The position numbers and the translations under genes were made by a program. A DNA stretch of 14,862 nucleotides from JBGCDD01 sp045105075 (GTDB taxonomy: Bacteria > Pseudomonadota > Alphaproteobacteria > Rhodobacterales > Rhodobacteraceae), in NCBI GenBank assembly GCA_045105075.1, contig JBGCDD010000140.1, forward strand, positions 1-14,862, in the 5' to 3' direction. Below are positions 5,809 to 13,069 of this stretch, in pieces. A model generated the notes under the pieces. It was not told where the DNA came from and did not search any database. It was given only the letters and a program-made list of their open reading frames with translations. Numbering within the stretch: position 1 is the stretch's first letter; every line of letters starts with the position of its first letter.

Positions 5809-5991
5809 TCAGGGATCAAAGACGGGGATCAACGCGATCTGCGCCCCGTCGATCACAACTTTACCTTCTTCGCGAAAGTTGACAGTGATCTTGCCGGCGC
5901 TGTTGGATTGCACTTGACCAAGGCCCCAATCGGGGAAGTCGGGGTGACGCACGATCATACCGGGCGCAAGAATGGAATTTAGATCTGACAT
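5809..5991 (-). CDS. DUF3553 domain protein
   Basis: A 60-residue small protein, nearly all of it one DUF3553 domain: ILAPGMIVRHPDFPDWGLGQ (7-26), then GKITVNFREEGKVVIDG and a VFDP terminus. The fold is expected to be a small beta-barrel like that next to UvrD/CarD-type helicase C-termini; function is unknown. A second in-frame ATG 12 nt upstream (6003) would give MSDLMSDLNS, a short duplication of the start; neither start has a strong ribosome binding site, so the choice is uncertain. It diverges from chpT with only 30 bp between start codons. Confidence 0.85.
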   Translation of the reverse strand: MSDLNSILAPGMIVRHPDFPDWGLGQVQSNSAGKITVNFREEGKVVIDGAQIALIPVFDP

Positions 5992-6008
5992 GAGGTCGGA
6001 CATCCGCT

Positions 6009-6014
6009 GAGGAG
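6009..6014 (+). promoter_or_regulatory. Ribosome binding site for chpT (supports a TTG start)
   Basis: GAGGAG lies 7 nt before the TTG at 6022. No ATG or GTG occurs in frame near this point and the catalytic His would be only 18 residues in, so this site decides the start. Confidence 0.75.
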
Positions 6015-6021
6015 TGAGATT

Positions 6022-6615
6022 TTGGGAGACAATAGCGCCAATCTGGCCGCACTGATAGGCTCGCGCATATGCCATGATCTGATCAGCCCGATCGGCGCCA
6101 TCACCAATGGGCTTGAGCTGCTGGATCTGTCGGGCAGCCTGCAAGGTCCTGAAATGGATCTGATTTCCGACAGCGTGGGCAATGCCGGTGCGCGCATCCG
6201 GTTTTTTCGCGTCGCCTACGGTGCCGCCGGCGATCAGATGATGGGCCCGGCCGAGATCCGCGCCCTGATGGCCGACATCAGCCGCGGTGGGCGACTGAAC
6301 CTGATCTGGGACAGTGACGCCATGCACCAGCGTGCCGAGGTGCGTCTGGCCTTTCTTGCGATTCAATGCTGTGAAACCGCCCTGCCCTATGGTGGCACCA
6401 TTACGATCAGCGAAGACAACGGTTGGTATGTTGATGGCATGGCCAGCAAAATCAACCACGACGACGCGCTTTGGGCCAATCTGTCCAAGCCAGGGCACAA
6501 TGACGATGTCACACCGGCACAGGTGCAATTTGCCCTGTTGCCCCATATCGCATCCGAGCTGGGCCGTAGCGTGCAAACATCCCATACCAGCGAAAGCGTG
6601 AGCATCCGGTTTTAG
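6022..6615 (+). CDS. chpT: Histidine phosphotransferase ChpT
   Basis: A 197-residue cytoplasmic phosphotransferase that passes phosphate from the hybrid kinase CckA to CtrA and CpdR. In Rhodobacterales this relay controls motility, gene transfer agent production and cell-cycle-linked traits. The phospho-accepting His18 lies in RICHDLISPIGAITNGLELL (15-34), the characteristic HDLxSPxxAIxxGxELL helix; the rest follows the degenerate histidine-kinase-like C-terminal domain, ending SESVSIRF. The start is TTG with a good GAGGAG. It diverges from the DUF3553 gene and its stop overlaps the convergent proA stop by 4 bp. Any promoter must lie inside the DUF3553 coding region because only 30 bp separate the two starts. 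Confidence 0.92.
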   Translation: MGDNSANLAALIGSRICHDLISPIGAITNGLELLDLSGSLQGPEMDLISDSVGNAGARIRFFRVAYGAAGDQMMGPAEIRALMADISRGGRLNLIWDSDAMHQRAEVRLAFLAIQCCETALPYGGTITISEDNGWYVDGMASKINHDDALWANLSKPGHNDDVTPAQVQFALLPHIASELGRSVQTSHTSESVSIRF

Positions 6616-7874
6616 CCGCGCACAGATCCTTCACCGCGGACCAGGTATTTGAAACTGGTCAGTTGCGCCGCGCCCACTGGACCACGCGCATGCATTTTGC
6701 CCGTGGCGATGCCGATCTCGGCGCCCATGCCAAACTCACCACCATCGGCAAACTGGGTCGAGGCATTGTGCATCAAGATCGCGCTGTCCAATTGCTGAAA
6801 GAACAAGGCGGCCTGCTCGGCGTCTTCGCTCAGAATGCAATCGGTGTGGTTCGAACCATAGCGGCGGATATGGGCAATCGCATCTTCGGTTGAGGCCACG
6901 GTTTTGGCGGCGATGATCATATCAAGAAACTCTTGCCCCCAATCTGCCTCACCCGCTTGCGTGGTGCCGTTCTGCGCCAAATCAGCATCTGCGCGCACCT
7001 CGACCCCGGCGGCCAGCAACGCCGCAATCACGTCGCGCCCAATTGTGTCCGCGACATCGCGGTGGATCAGCAAACATTCAGCCGCCCCGCAAATCCCGGT
7101 GCGCCGGGTCTTGGCGTTCAACACCACATCCAACGTCTTTTGCAAGTCAGCGGCGCGGTCCACATAGATGTGAACGATGCCTTCCAGATGGGCAAAGACC
7201 GGCACGCGCGCCTCGGACTGCACCAACCCAACCAGCCCTTTGCCGCCGCGTGGCACAATCACGTCCACAGTGTCGGTCATCGTCAAAAGCCGCGACACCG
7301 CCGCCCGGTCGCGGGTGGGCACACGTTGGATCGCGTCCGGCGGCAGATCGCCGGCGCGCAGCCCTGCCACCAAAGCTGCGTGGATCGCACCTGCCGAGTG
7401 GAAACTTTCGGACCCGCCCCGCAAGATCACCGCATTGCCGGATTTCAAGCACAGCGCGCCAGCATCCGCCGTCACATTGGGGCGGCTTGCGTAGATCCCT
7501 CCGATCACCCCCAGCGGCGTGCGCACGCGCTGGATGTGCAGCCCCGAAGGTTGCTCCCAATCGGCCAGCACTTCGCCCACCGGATCGTTTTGCGCCGCAA
7601 CAGCGCGCACGCCCGCAACCATGGCCGCAATGCGCGGCTCGTCCAGCATCAACCGGTCCATCATCGCGTCGCTCAGGCCTTTGGCGCGGCCAAACTCGAG
7701 ATCCTTGGCGTTGGCCGCAATGATATCCGCGCGCGTGTCCCACATCGCATCAGCCGCGGCCTCAAGCGCGCGGGTCTTTTGCGCCGCACTGGCAAAGCCG
7801 AGCACCTGCGAAGCGGCTTTGGCGCGCTGGCCCAGATCATCCATCATCGCATCAATCGAGTCGAAATCTTTCAT
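6612..7874 (-). CDS. proA: Gamma-glutamyl phosphate reductase
   Basis: A 420-residue NADPH-dependent enzyme of proline synthesis converting gamma-glutamyl phosphate to glutamate semialdehyde in the cytoplasm. It belongs to the aldehyde dehydrogenase superfamily. TPLGVIGGIYASRPNVTADA (119-138), LKSGNAVILRGG (143-154), VIVPRGGKGL (205-214) and the catalytic NAKTRRTGICGAAECLL region (253-269, Cys262) are all in place, and ASTQFADGGEFGMGAEIGI lies near the C-terminus. The ATG at 7874 follows GGAGG by 5 nt; an in-frame TTG at 7886 lies in that ribosome binding site region. It follows proB by 30 bp, giving the usual proBA order. Confidence 0.97.
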   Translation of the reverse strand: MKDFDSIDAMMDDLGQRAKAASQVLGFASAAQKTRALEAAADAMWDTRADIIAANAKDLEFGRAKGLSDAMMDRLMLDEPRIAAMVAGVRAVAAQNDPVGEVLADWEQPSGLHIQRVRTPLGVIGGIYASRPNVTADAGALCLKSGNAVILRGGSESFHSAGAIHAALVAGLRAGDLPPDAIQRVPTRDRAAVSRLLTMTDTVDVIVPRGGKGLVGLVQSEARVPVFAHLEGIVHIYVDRAADLQKTLDVVLNAKTRRTGICGAAECLLIHRDVADTIGRDVIAALLAAGVEVRADADLAQNGTTQAGEADWGQEFLDMIIAAKTVASTEDAIAHIRRYGSNHTDCILSEDAEQAALFFQQLDSAILMHNASTQFADGGEFGMGAEIGIATGKMHARGPVGAAQLTSFKYLVRGEGSVRG

Positions 7875-7904
7875 CACAGCCTCCAATTGCCCTCTTGCCC
7901 GTGC

Positions 7905-9011
7905 CTATAACGCCATATCATCGCGGTGAATAAAAGCCGCGCGACCGGGATAGCCCAGCAGCGGTTCGATCTGCGATGATTTATGGCCTTTGATTTTCTC
8001 CGCTTCAACAGCGGTGTATCGGCTTAGACCCTGCCCCAGCGCGTGCCCGTCCTGATCGACAATCGCAACTGGATCACCGCGCCCGAAAGCGCCCGACACC
8101 GCCACAATACCCGCAGGCAGCAGGCTTTTGCCATTGCTCAGCGCGCGCGCCGCGCCAGCGTCGATGGAGATGCGCCCCCGCGGTTTCATCGCCGAAATCC
8201 AGCGTTTGCGCGCGGCCTGTGGATCAAGCTGGGCGCCAAACCAGGTGCTGGGCGCACCGTTTTCCAGCCCTTGCAATGGGTTCAGGCGCGCACCGTGGGT
8301 GATCGCCATAGCACAGCCCGCCGCCGTTGCGGTTTTGGCCGCCATCACCTTGGTTTTCATCCCGCCTTTGGACAGCCCCGATCCGGCATCGCCCGCCATC
8401 GCCTCAATCTGGGGCGTGATGTCATCGATCTGGTCATACCGTTGTGCGGTGGCATCATTGGCCGGATTGGCGCTGTAAAACCCATCCACATCCGACAACA
8501 AAATCAACTGATCAGCACCCACCGTCACCGCCACCTGTGCGGCCAGACGGTCATTGTCGCCATAGCGGATTTCATCCGTCGCGATGGTGTCGTTTTCGTT
8601 CACAATCGGCACCACACCCAGCGACAGCAGCATCTCAAGCGTGGCGCGCGAATTCAGGTAACGGCGCCGGTCCGCGCTGTCCTCGAGAGTGACAAGCACC
8701 TGCGCGGTGGTGATGGCATGGGGCGCCAGCGCCTCTTCGTAAGCACGCGCCAGGCGGATTTGCCCAACGGCGGCGGCGGCCTGGGATTGCTCGAGCGCCA
8801 ACTCACATGTGGGCAGCGACAACACTCCTCGCCCCAGCGCAATCGAGCCCGACGACACCAAAATCACGTCGATCCCATGTGATTTCAACCACGCCACATC
8901 CGCCGCCAAAGACAACAACCATTCCTGACGCAACGCCCCCGTGCTACGATCAACCAACAACGCCGAACCGATCTTGACGACCAGCCGTTTGGCCTGGATC
9001 AGGGACGCCAT
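7905..9011 (-). CDS. proB: Glutamate 5-kinase with PUA domain
   Basis: A 368-residue enzyme phosphorylating glutamate in the first, feedback-inhibited step of proline synthesis. The amino acid kinase domain (about 1-255) shows VVKIGSALLV (11-20), SSGSIALGRG, VVPIVNENDTIATDEIRYGD with DNDRLAAQVA, and LLSDVDGFYSANP. A C-terminal PUA domain (about 275-366, from RGRISIDAGAARAL to GRAAFIHRDDM) makes this the full-length form. The ATG at 9011 lies inside the end of obgE (13-bp overlap) with AGGTGGA upstream, so translation is probably coupled. ProA, its complex partner that uses the labile product, is next downstream. Confidence 0.97.
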   Translation of the reverse strand: MASLIQAKRLVVKIGSALLVDRSTGALRQEWLLSLAADVAWLKSHGIDVILVSSGSIALGRGVLSLPTCELALEQSQAAAAVGQIRLARAYEEALAPHAITTAQVLVTLEDSADRRRYLNSRATLEMLLSLGVVPIVNENDTIATDEIRYGDNDRLAAQVAVTVGADQLILLSDVDGFYSANPANDATAQRYDQIDDITPQIEAMAGDAGSGLSKGGMKTKVMAAKTATAAGCAMAITHGARLNPLQGLENGAPSTWFGAQLDPQAARKRWISAMKPRGRISIDAGAARALSNGKSLLPAGIVAVSGAFGRGDPVAIVDQDGHALGQGLSRYTAVEAEKIKGHKSSQIEPLLGYPGRAAFIHRDDMAL

Positions 9012-10033
9012 GCGTCCACCTGTTGGGCGGGAGCCTGACGCACGCGGTCATCATCAATGTTGCGCCGCAACGTGCGCAAAACCTCTGTTACGCCGGCCTT
9101 GCTGACGCCCGACATCGTCATAACCGGCCCGCCGCTGGCCTGTTCCAATGCAGAGGTTGCTTCGGCCAGTTCTTCCGCGTCCAGTGCGTCGATTTTGTTC
9201 AAAACAGTGACGCGGGGTTTGTCGGCCAGCGCGCCGCCGTAAGCTTCGAGTTCAGTGATGATGGTCTGGTAATCCTCGGCCACCGTTTCCGATGTGCAAT
9301 CAACCAGATGCAACAACACCGCGCACCGTTCCACATGGCCCAAGAACCGATCGCCAATGCCGCGCCCTTCATGGGCGCCCGCAATCAGGCCGGGGATATC
9401 AGCGATGACAAATTCCACCTCGTCCACGCCGACCACGCCCAGATTGGGGTGCAACGTGGTGAACGGGTAATCGGCGATCTTGGGGCGCGCGTTGGATGTG
9501 GCGGCCAGAAACGTGGATTTGCCCGCATTGGGCAGCCCCAGCAAGCCCACATCCGCAATCAGCTTGAGGCGCAGCCACAGGGTTCTTTCGACCCCTTCCT
9601 GCCCGGGATTGGCGCGGCGCGGGGCCTGGTTGGTCGAGGATTTGAAATGCAGGTTGCCAAATCCGCCATTGCCACCATGGGCCAGTTCCACGCGCTGACC
9701 GACTTCGGTGATATCGGCAATCACGGTTTCCTGATCTTCGTCCAGAATTTCTGTCCCCACGGGGACACGCAGAATGATATCAGCGCCATCCTTGCCGGTG
9801 CGCTGTTTGCCCATGCCCGGCTGGCCGGATTTGGCAAAGAAATGCTGCTGATAGCGGAAATCGATCAGCGTGTTCAGCCCGTCGACGGCCTCGGCCCAGA
9901 CCGAACCGCCATTGCCCCCATCACCGCCATCGGGGCCACCATATTCGATGTATTTTTCGCGCCGGAAGCTGACACAACCACCGCCACCCCCGCCCGAGCG
10001 GATATAGACCTTTGCGAGATCGAGAAATTTCAT
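8999..10033 (-). CDS. obgE: GTPase Obg/CgtA
   Basis: A 344-residue essential GTPase in large-subunit ribosome maturation and growth control. The glycine-rich Obg domain (1-159) includes MKFLDLAKVY, IRSGGGGGGCVSFRREKYIE and GGPDGGDGGNGG. The G domain has G1 GLPNAGKST (166-174), G2 TT (192-193), G3 DIPG (212-215), G4 NKID (279-282) and G5 in SGVSKAG (308-314). There is only a short C-terminal tail. The ATG at 10033 has GAGGGA at good spacing; upstream in-frame starts would extend into unrelated sequence. obgE commonly follows rplU-rpmA; here two genes and a terminator lie between them. Confidence 0.97.
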   Translation of the reverse strand: MKFLDLAKVYIRSGGGGGGCVSFRREKYIEYGGPDGGDGGNGGSVWAEAVDGLNTLIDFRYQQHFFAKSGQPGMGKQRTGKDGADIILRVPVGTEILDEDQETVIADITEVGQRVELAHGGNGGFGNLHFKSSTNQAPRRANPGQEGVERTLWLRLKLIADVGLLGLPNAGKSTFLAATSNARPKIADYPFTTLHPNLGVVGVDEVEFVIADIPGLIAGAHEGRGIGDRFLGHVERCAVLLHLVDCTSETVAEDYQTIITELEAYGGALADKPRVTVLNKIDALDAEELAEATSALEQASGGPVMTMSGVSKAGVTEVLRTLRRNIDDDRVRQAPAQQVDAWRP

Positions 10034-10068
10034 GTGCAGTCCCTCGTGCAAAGGTGGGCTATCGCCCG

Positions 10069-10605
10069 TTAGTGTTTTCGGCTGTACGTCCAGGTGGGCA
10101 CCGTGGCATCCCGGGCCAGAGAATAGCTCTCTGCATCCCCCAGATATTCGAAACCGCAGTGAATGAGAACACGCGCCGAGGCCGGATTGTCCTGAAAAAC
10201 GGAGGCGAACATGTTGGCGTGGCCCAGCGGATTGGCCTCCACCAGCGCTTTGACCGCCTGCGAGGCCAGGCCCGTGTTCCAATAGATCGGCGCCACCCAA
10301 TAGCCGACTTCGGACTGGTTGCGGTCCATCCGTTGCAGGCTGATCAGCCCCATCATTTCAGAGCCGCCGGATTTGGTGGCATCCATCGCCCACGCGTCAT
10401 AATCGCGATCTTCGGACATGGAGCGAGACACAAAACTTTCGGTCGCGCCGGGCGGCAGAGGGTGCGGGATCGATATGGTCATTTTGGCCACGCGCGCGTC
10501 ACTGGCATAAAGCTCGATCAGCCCCATGTCCGAGCGGCGCAACGGGCGCAGATCAAACCGGTCAGTTTCAACCACAGGCTGATTAATAATCGCATCCAGT
10601 TTCAT
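10069..10605 (-). CDS. GNAT N-acetyltransferase, RimJ/RimL type
   Basis: A 178-residue acetyltransferase of the Acetyltransf_3 type. FDLRPLRRSDMGLIELYASD (17-36) is the standard N-terminal strand-helix, GYWVAPIYWNTGLASQAVKA (101-120) is the acetyl-CoA pyrophosphate-binding motif A and NPASARVLIHCGFEYLG (140-156) the C-terminal acceptor-side signature. In motif A the usual Gly/Arg-x-Gly turn is partly degenerate (WNTGLA). The substrate cannot be told from sequence; ribosomal protein N-termini or small amines are typical. The ATG overlaps the lysE stop (ATGA), with AGGAGGGA inside lysE, so the two are translationally coupled; obgE begins 35 bp downstream. Confidence 0.9.
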   Translation of the reverse strand: MKLDAIINQPVVETDRFDLRPLRRSDMGLIELYASDARVAKMTISIPHPLPPGATESFVSRSMSEDRDYDAWAMDATKSGGSEMMGLISLQRMDRNQSEVGYWVAPIYWNTGLASQAVKALVEANPLGHANMFASVFQDNPASARVLIHCGFEYLGDAESYSLARDATVPTWTYSRKH

Positions 10606-11210
10606 GTGTGTGTCCCTCCTGCGAACAGCACAAAAAGCACCGACAGCACGGTGAGTGCGGCCAATGTTCCCATCAGGTAAGCCTCGGCCGGGGTTCCTGC
10701 AACGGTGCGCGCAATCCGGTCGCCTGCAAAGGTCCAGACCGGATGCAGCAAAAGCTGGCACACCAGCAAGATCGCCGCGATGGTTGCGGTGGCTTCGATG
10801 GTCGAGGTGCCCAAGGCGACAAAACCGGTGAACCCGGCCACAATCATCGCCCAGGCCTTGGGATTGAGCGGGTGAACAATCAGCCCGGCCATAAAGCCCG
10901 GCGCATTGCCGCCGCCGCCTTCAACGTTCAGCCGCAAATTCGCGACTTTCCAGGCCAACCAGCAAATATAAGCCGCCGAAACCCATTTCAGTGTTTCAAA
11001 CACCCACGGCGCGCGCGCGGCCAGTTCCATCAGCCCGAATCCCACCGGCCAGATCACCAGCTGTTTGCCAAGCGCGACACCCAGCATGAACGGCAAAGCA
11101 TTGCGGAACCCATAACGCGCACCAGTGGCCAGCAACGCCATATTGGCCGGCCCCGGAGTGCCGATCTGAGAGGCGGCAAAAACCGCAAAGCTGGCGACGG
11201 CAACACTCAT
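10602..11210 (-). CDS. LysE/RhtB-family amino acid exporter
   Basis: A 202-residue inner-membrane exporter of the LysE superfamily, with about six hydrophobic spans. The N-terminal GTPGPANM (17-24) and central HPLNPKAW (113-120) are the two conserved family motifs. Substrates of relatives include lysine, homoserine, threonine and other small amino acids; the specific one is unknown here, though the operon also makes proline. The ATG at 11210 is 6 nt from a GAGG; an adjacent TTG at 11213 would only add one residue. It begins 25 nt after the rpmA terminator, leaving almost no room for a promoter of its own. Confidence 0.92.
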   Translation of the reverse strand: MSVAVASFAVFAASQIGTPGPANMALLATGARYGFRNALPFMLGVALGKQLVIWPVGFGLMELAARAPWVFETLKWVSAAYICWLAWKVANLRLNVEGGGGNAPGFMAGLIVHPLNPKAWAMIVAGFTGFVALGTSTIEATATIAAILLVCQLLLHPVWTFAGDRIARTVAGTPAEAYLMGTLAALTVLSVLFVLFAGGTHT

Positions 11211-11234
11211 CAAAAACCTCGGATGCGTGAAACG

Positions 11235-11264
11235 AAAAAAGGGACCGGCGGTATCGCCGATCCC
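11235..11264 (-). terminator. Rho-independent terminator of rplU-rpmA
   Basis: On the minus strand GGGATCGGCG pairs with CGCCGGTCCC (10 bp including one U-G pair), with an ATAC loop, and is followed at once by six T residues (11240-11235). It is a textbook intrinsic terminator 31 bp past the rpmA stop. The next gene starts 25 nt further on. Confidence 0.93.
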
Positions 11265-11295
11265 CCTGAATTTTGTCTTAACCTTCGGGAACGGC

Positions 11296-11565
11296 TTACT
11301 CTGCGGCCTCCGCCGCCGGCAGGACCGAAATAAAGGTGCGGCCCTTCAGGCCTTTGTGGAAGGTCACGTGGCCCTCTTCGGTGGCAAAGATCGTGTGATC
11401 CTTGCCCAGGCCAACGCCCTCGCCCGGCCAAAACTTGGTGCCGCGCTGACGAACGATGATATTGCCTGGAATGGCAACCTGACCGCCGTACAGTTTAACG
11501 CCAAGACGGCGTCCTGCGGAGTCGCGACCGTTACGGGAGGAACCGCCTGCTTTTTTATGTGCCAT
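11296..11565 (-). CDS. rpmA: 50S ribosomal protein L27
   Basis: An 89-residue large-subunit protein whose N-terminus reaches the peptidyl transferase centre. MAHKKAGGSSRNGRDSAGRR, LGVKLYGGQ and the IPGNIIVRQRGTKFWPGEGV region are hallmark L27, and the length is normal with a short Ala/Glu tail. There is no N-terminal processed extension of the Firmicutes kind. It starts 6 bp after rplU, with an AGGAG overlapping the rplU stop, so the two are co-translated. Confidence 0.98.
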   Translation of the reverse strand: MAHKKAGGSSRNGRDSAGRRLGVKLYGGQVAIPGNIIVRQRGTKFWPGEGVGLGKDHTIFATEEGHVTFHKGLKGRTFISVLPAAEAAE

Positions 11566-11571
11566 TGGATC

Positions 11572-12306
11572 TTACTCCTGTTCTGCGGCGAACCCTGCCG
11601 CCTGTTCCAGCCAGTTATCACGTTCGATACGGCCTTTGAAGGACAATTGATTGTCCATATAGGCGATCTCGTCGGCGTTCCATGCGGCGACCTGATCAAA
11701 GTGGAACACGCCGTTGTCATGCAACAGCCCTTCCAGTTTGGGGCCAACGCCGGAAATCCGCTTGAGATCGTCTGGCTGTCCGCCGCGCGCTTCGCTCAGC
11801 AGGTTGGCGGGCTTGGTGCCGTCGCCTGCGGGCGCTGCTTCGGTTTTGGCTTCTGCTTTTGGCTCGGCTTTGGCTTTCGGGGCTGGCTTTGCTTTGGCTT
11901 TGGCGGCAGGCTTGGTTGCGGCAGCAGCGGCCACAGCAACGGCGCTGACCGATCCGGCGCCAACAGCGGCTTTGATCCCGCTTGCATCTGCGCCCGAGGC
12001 CAGAATCTCGGTCACTTTGATCAATGTCAGCTTCTGACGGTGACCTTTGGTGCGCTTGGAGGAGTGCTTACGACGGCGTTTGACGAAATGGATGACCTTT
12101 TCGCCTTTGATCTGATCGACCACTTCGGCCTGAACGCCGGCACCTTCGATGAAAGGCGCGCCGACAACGGGGCTATCGCCACCCAGCATCAGAACGTCGT
12201 TGAATTGGATTGTTTCGCCAGCATCTGCAGCCAGTTTTTCAACACGGAGCATATCGCCCGATTGAACTTTGTACTGCTTGCCACCGGTCTTGAGGACCGC
12301 AAACAT
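11572..12306 (-). CDS. rplU: 50S ribosomal protein L21 fused to a helix-hairpin-helix domain
   Basis: A 244-residue protein, more than twice the usual roughly 103. Residues 1-103 are L21: MFAVLKTGGKQYKVQSGDML, then VKRRRKHSSKRTKGHRQKL and LTLIKVTEI. A low-complexity Ala/Lys/Pro/Glu linker (about 104-175) leads to a C-terminal helix-hairpin-helix-like module (about 178-237) with DDLKRISGVGPKLEGLL, related to the small HhH domains seen alone or in NADH-quinone oxidoreductase-associated and nuclease-like proteins. Extended L21 of this kind occurs in Rhodobacterales. The ATG at 12306 has AAGGAAG. The HhH part may bind rRNA or DNA, or be a passenger; this is unresolved. Confidence 0.95.
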   Translation of the reverse strand: MFAVLKTGGKQYKVQSGDMLRVEKLAADAGETIQFNDVLMLGGDSPVVGAPFIEGAGVQAEVVDQIKGEKVIHFVKRRRKHSSKRTKGHRQKLTLIKVTEILASGADASGIKAAVGAGSVSAVAVAAAAATKPAAKAKAKPAPKAKAEPKAEAKTEAAPAGDGTKPANLLSEARGGQPDDLKRISGVGPKLEGLLHDNGVFHFDQVAAWNADEIAYMDNQLSFKGRIERDNWLEQAAGFAAEQE

Positions 12307-12343
12307 CGTGTCTTCCTTTGTTTTACCGCGCCCTGTGGTCCCC

Positions 12344-12421
12344 GTTTCGGGAGTTCATCGGCCCTTGGGCCACCTCGGACAGCGCGCCCCGTTTGGGACG
12401 TCATGAATAATAGCCCGAAAC
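12344..12421 (-). other. Structured rplU leader with three related repeats
   Basis: On the rplU strand, CTGTTTCGGGC (around 12421-12413) is followed by TCCCAAACGGGG (12398-12387) and TCCCGAAACGGGG (12352-12340). The first, GTTTCGGG, is perfectly complementary to CCCGAAAC in the third (12344-12351 with 12414-12421, 8 bp) and nearly so to the second; the third can also fold on itself (CCCG-AAA-CGGG). Between the second and third lies GGCCC-AA-GGGCC (12360-12371). Alternative folds could allow leader autoregulation; this is inferred. Confidence 0.4.
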
Positions 12422-12446
12422 AGGATCACACCTGCCGGGTGCGCGG

Positions 12447-12475
12447 CTTATGAGCGGATCATGCGGGCAAGTCAA
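12447..12475 (-). promoter_or_regulatory. Promoter of rplU-rpmA
   Basis: On the minus strand TTGACT (12475-12470, 5 of 6) and CATAAG (12452-12447, 4 of 6) are 17 bp apart. The predicted start near 12440 gives a leader of about 130 nt. It begins 4 bp after the stop of the upstream thioesterase gene. Confidence 0.7.
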
Positions 12476-12478
12476 GCC

Positions 12479-12907
12479 TTAGGGCGCAGGCTCGGGTGTC
12501 AAAAAATCTTCCAGCACCGCGCGCAGGCTTGGCGGGATCACCGCGCCCTTGCGGGTGTCCAGATCGAGACACACCGATTGCCACAGCGAGCGGAACACAA
12601 GCTGGTCGCCACCGCGCCAGATTTCATTGCGAAACACCGCCGACTTGGTGCCAATGCGCGCGACATCCGTGCGCACAGACAGGGTTTCGCCCAGCAGAAC
12701 TTCGGCCAGAAAGCTGCTTTCCATCTGCACCACCGCAAAAGACAGCCGCACGCCATCGCGCGTCTCTCCGGGCGGCCAACCCATCGTGGTTTGCATCGCA
12801 AAACCGTTTTCGTTGCTGAGGCTGATGTAACGCGCCACATTCATATGCCCCAGCGCATCGCAATCTGATGCGGTGACAGTGATGTCTAATGTCTGTTGGC
12901 GCGCCAT
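12479..12907 (-). CDS. Acyl-CoA thioesterase, 4HBT hotdog family (YbgC/FcbC-like)
   Basis: A 142-residue single hotdog-domain protein expected to hydrolyse acyl-CoA thioesters in the cytoplasm. SDCDALGHMNVARYISL (14-30) is the active-site region: Asp17 is the likely catalytic acid and GHMN replaces the common GHVN. VQMESSFLAEVLLGETLSVRT (60-80) is the typical central strand pair. The substrate is not predictable. The ATG at 12907 has CAGGACAG upstream. It diverges from icd across 162 bp and its 3' end abuts the rplU promoter. Confidence 0.88.
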   Translation of the reverse strand: MARQQTLDITVTASDCDALGHMNVARYISLSNENGFAMQTTMGWPPGETRDGVRLSFAVVQMESSFLAEVLLGETLSVRTDVARIGTKSAVFRNEIWRGGDQLVFRSLWQSVCLDLDTRKGAVIPPSLRAVLEDFLTPEPAP

Positions 12908-12979
12908 TGAGCTGTCCTGTAAAACCTTTTCTTAGGATACAGCGTCTAGACAGGGGCGCAAGCTGGGGTGCGACATGTG

Positions 12980-12995
12980 GTATACATTTGTATAC
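12980..12995. promoter_or_regulatory. Perfect 16-bp dyad in the icd / thioesterase divergent region
   Basis: GTATACA-TT-TGTATAC is a perfect inverted repeat; each GTATAC core is itself palindromic and the two cores are 10 bp apart (one helical turn). GntR-family regulators (FadR/FCD-type) bind GTATAC-centred sites, so this looks like a tandem or cooperative operator. It lies 75 bp before icd and 72 bp before the thioesterase start. TATACT at 12991-12996 could also serve as a -10 for icd, but I see no matching -35. Confidence 0.6.
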
Positions 12996-13069
12996 TGCAC
13001 TTTATTGCATGCCTTAACTGCGCTAAACCGCGCCAAGACCAATTTGTTGTATCAAAAGGCCCCGCTCTC

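Noticed and set aside
6933..7910. Long plus-strand open frame opposite proA
   Set aside because: His/Arg-rich shadow of proA in a GC-rich gene with no family character.
9023..10072. Long plus-strand open frame opposite obgE
   Set aside because: Mirror of the highly conserved obgE; no recognisable domain.
11227..12453. 408-codon open frame on the plus strand opposite rpmA and rplU
   Set aside because: Repetitive Gly/Phe/Cys composition arises from the complement of the L21 Ala/Lys linker; both real genes are certain on the other strand.
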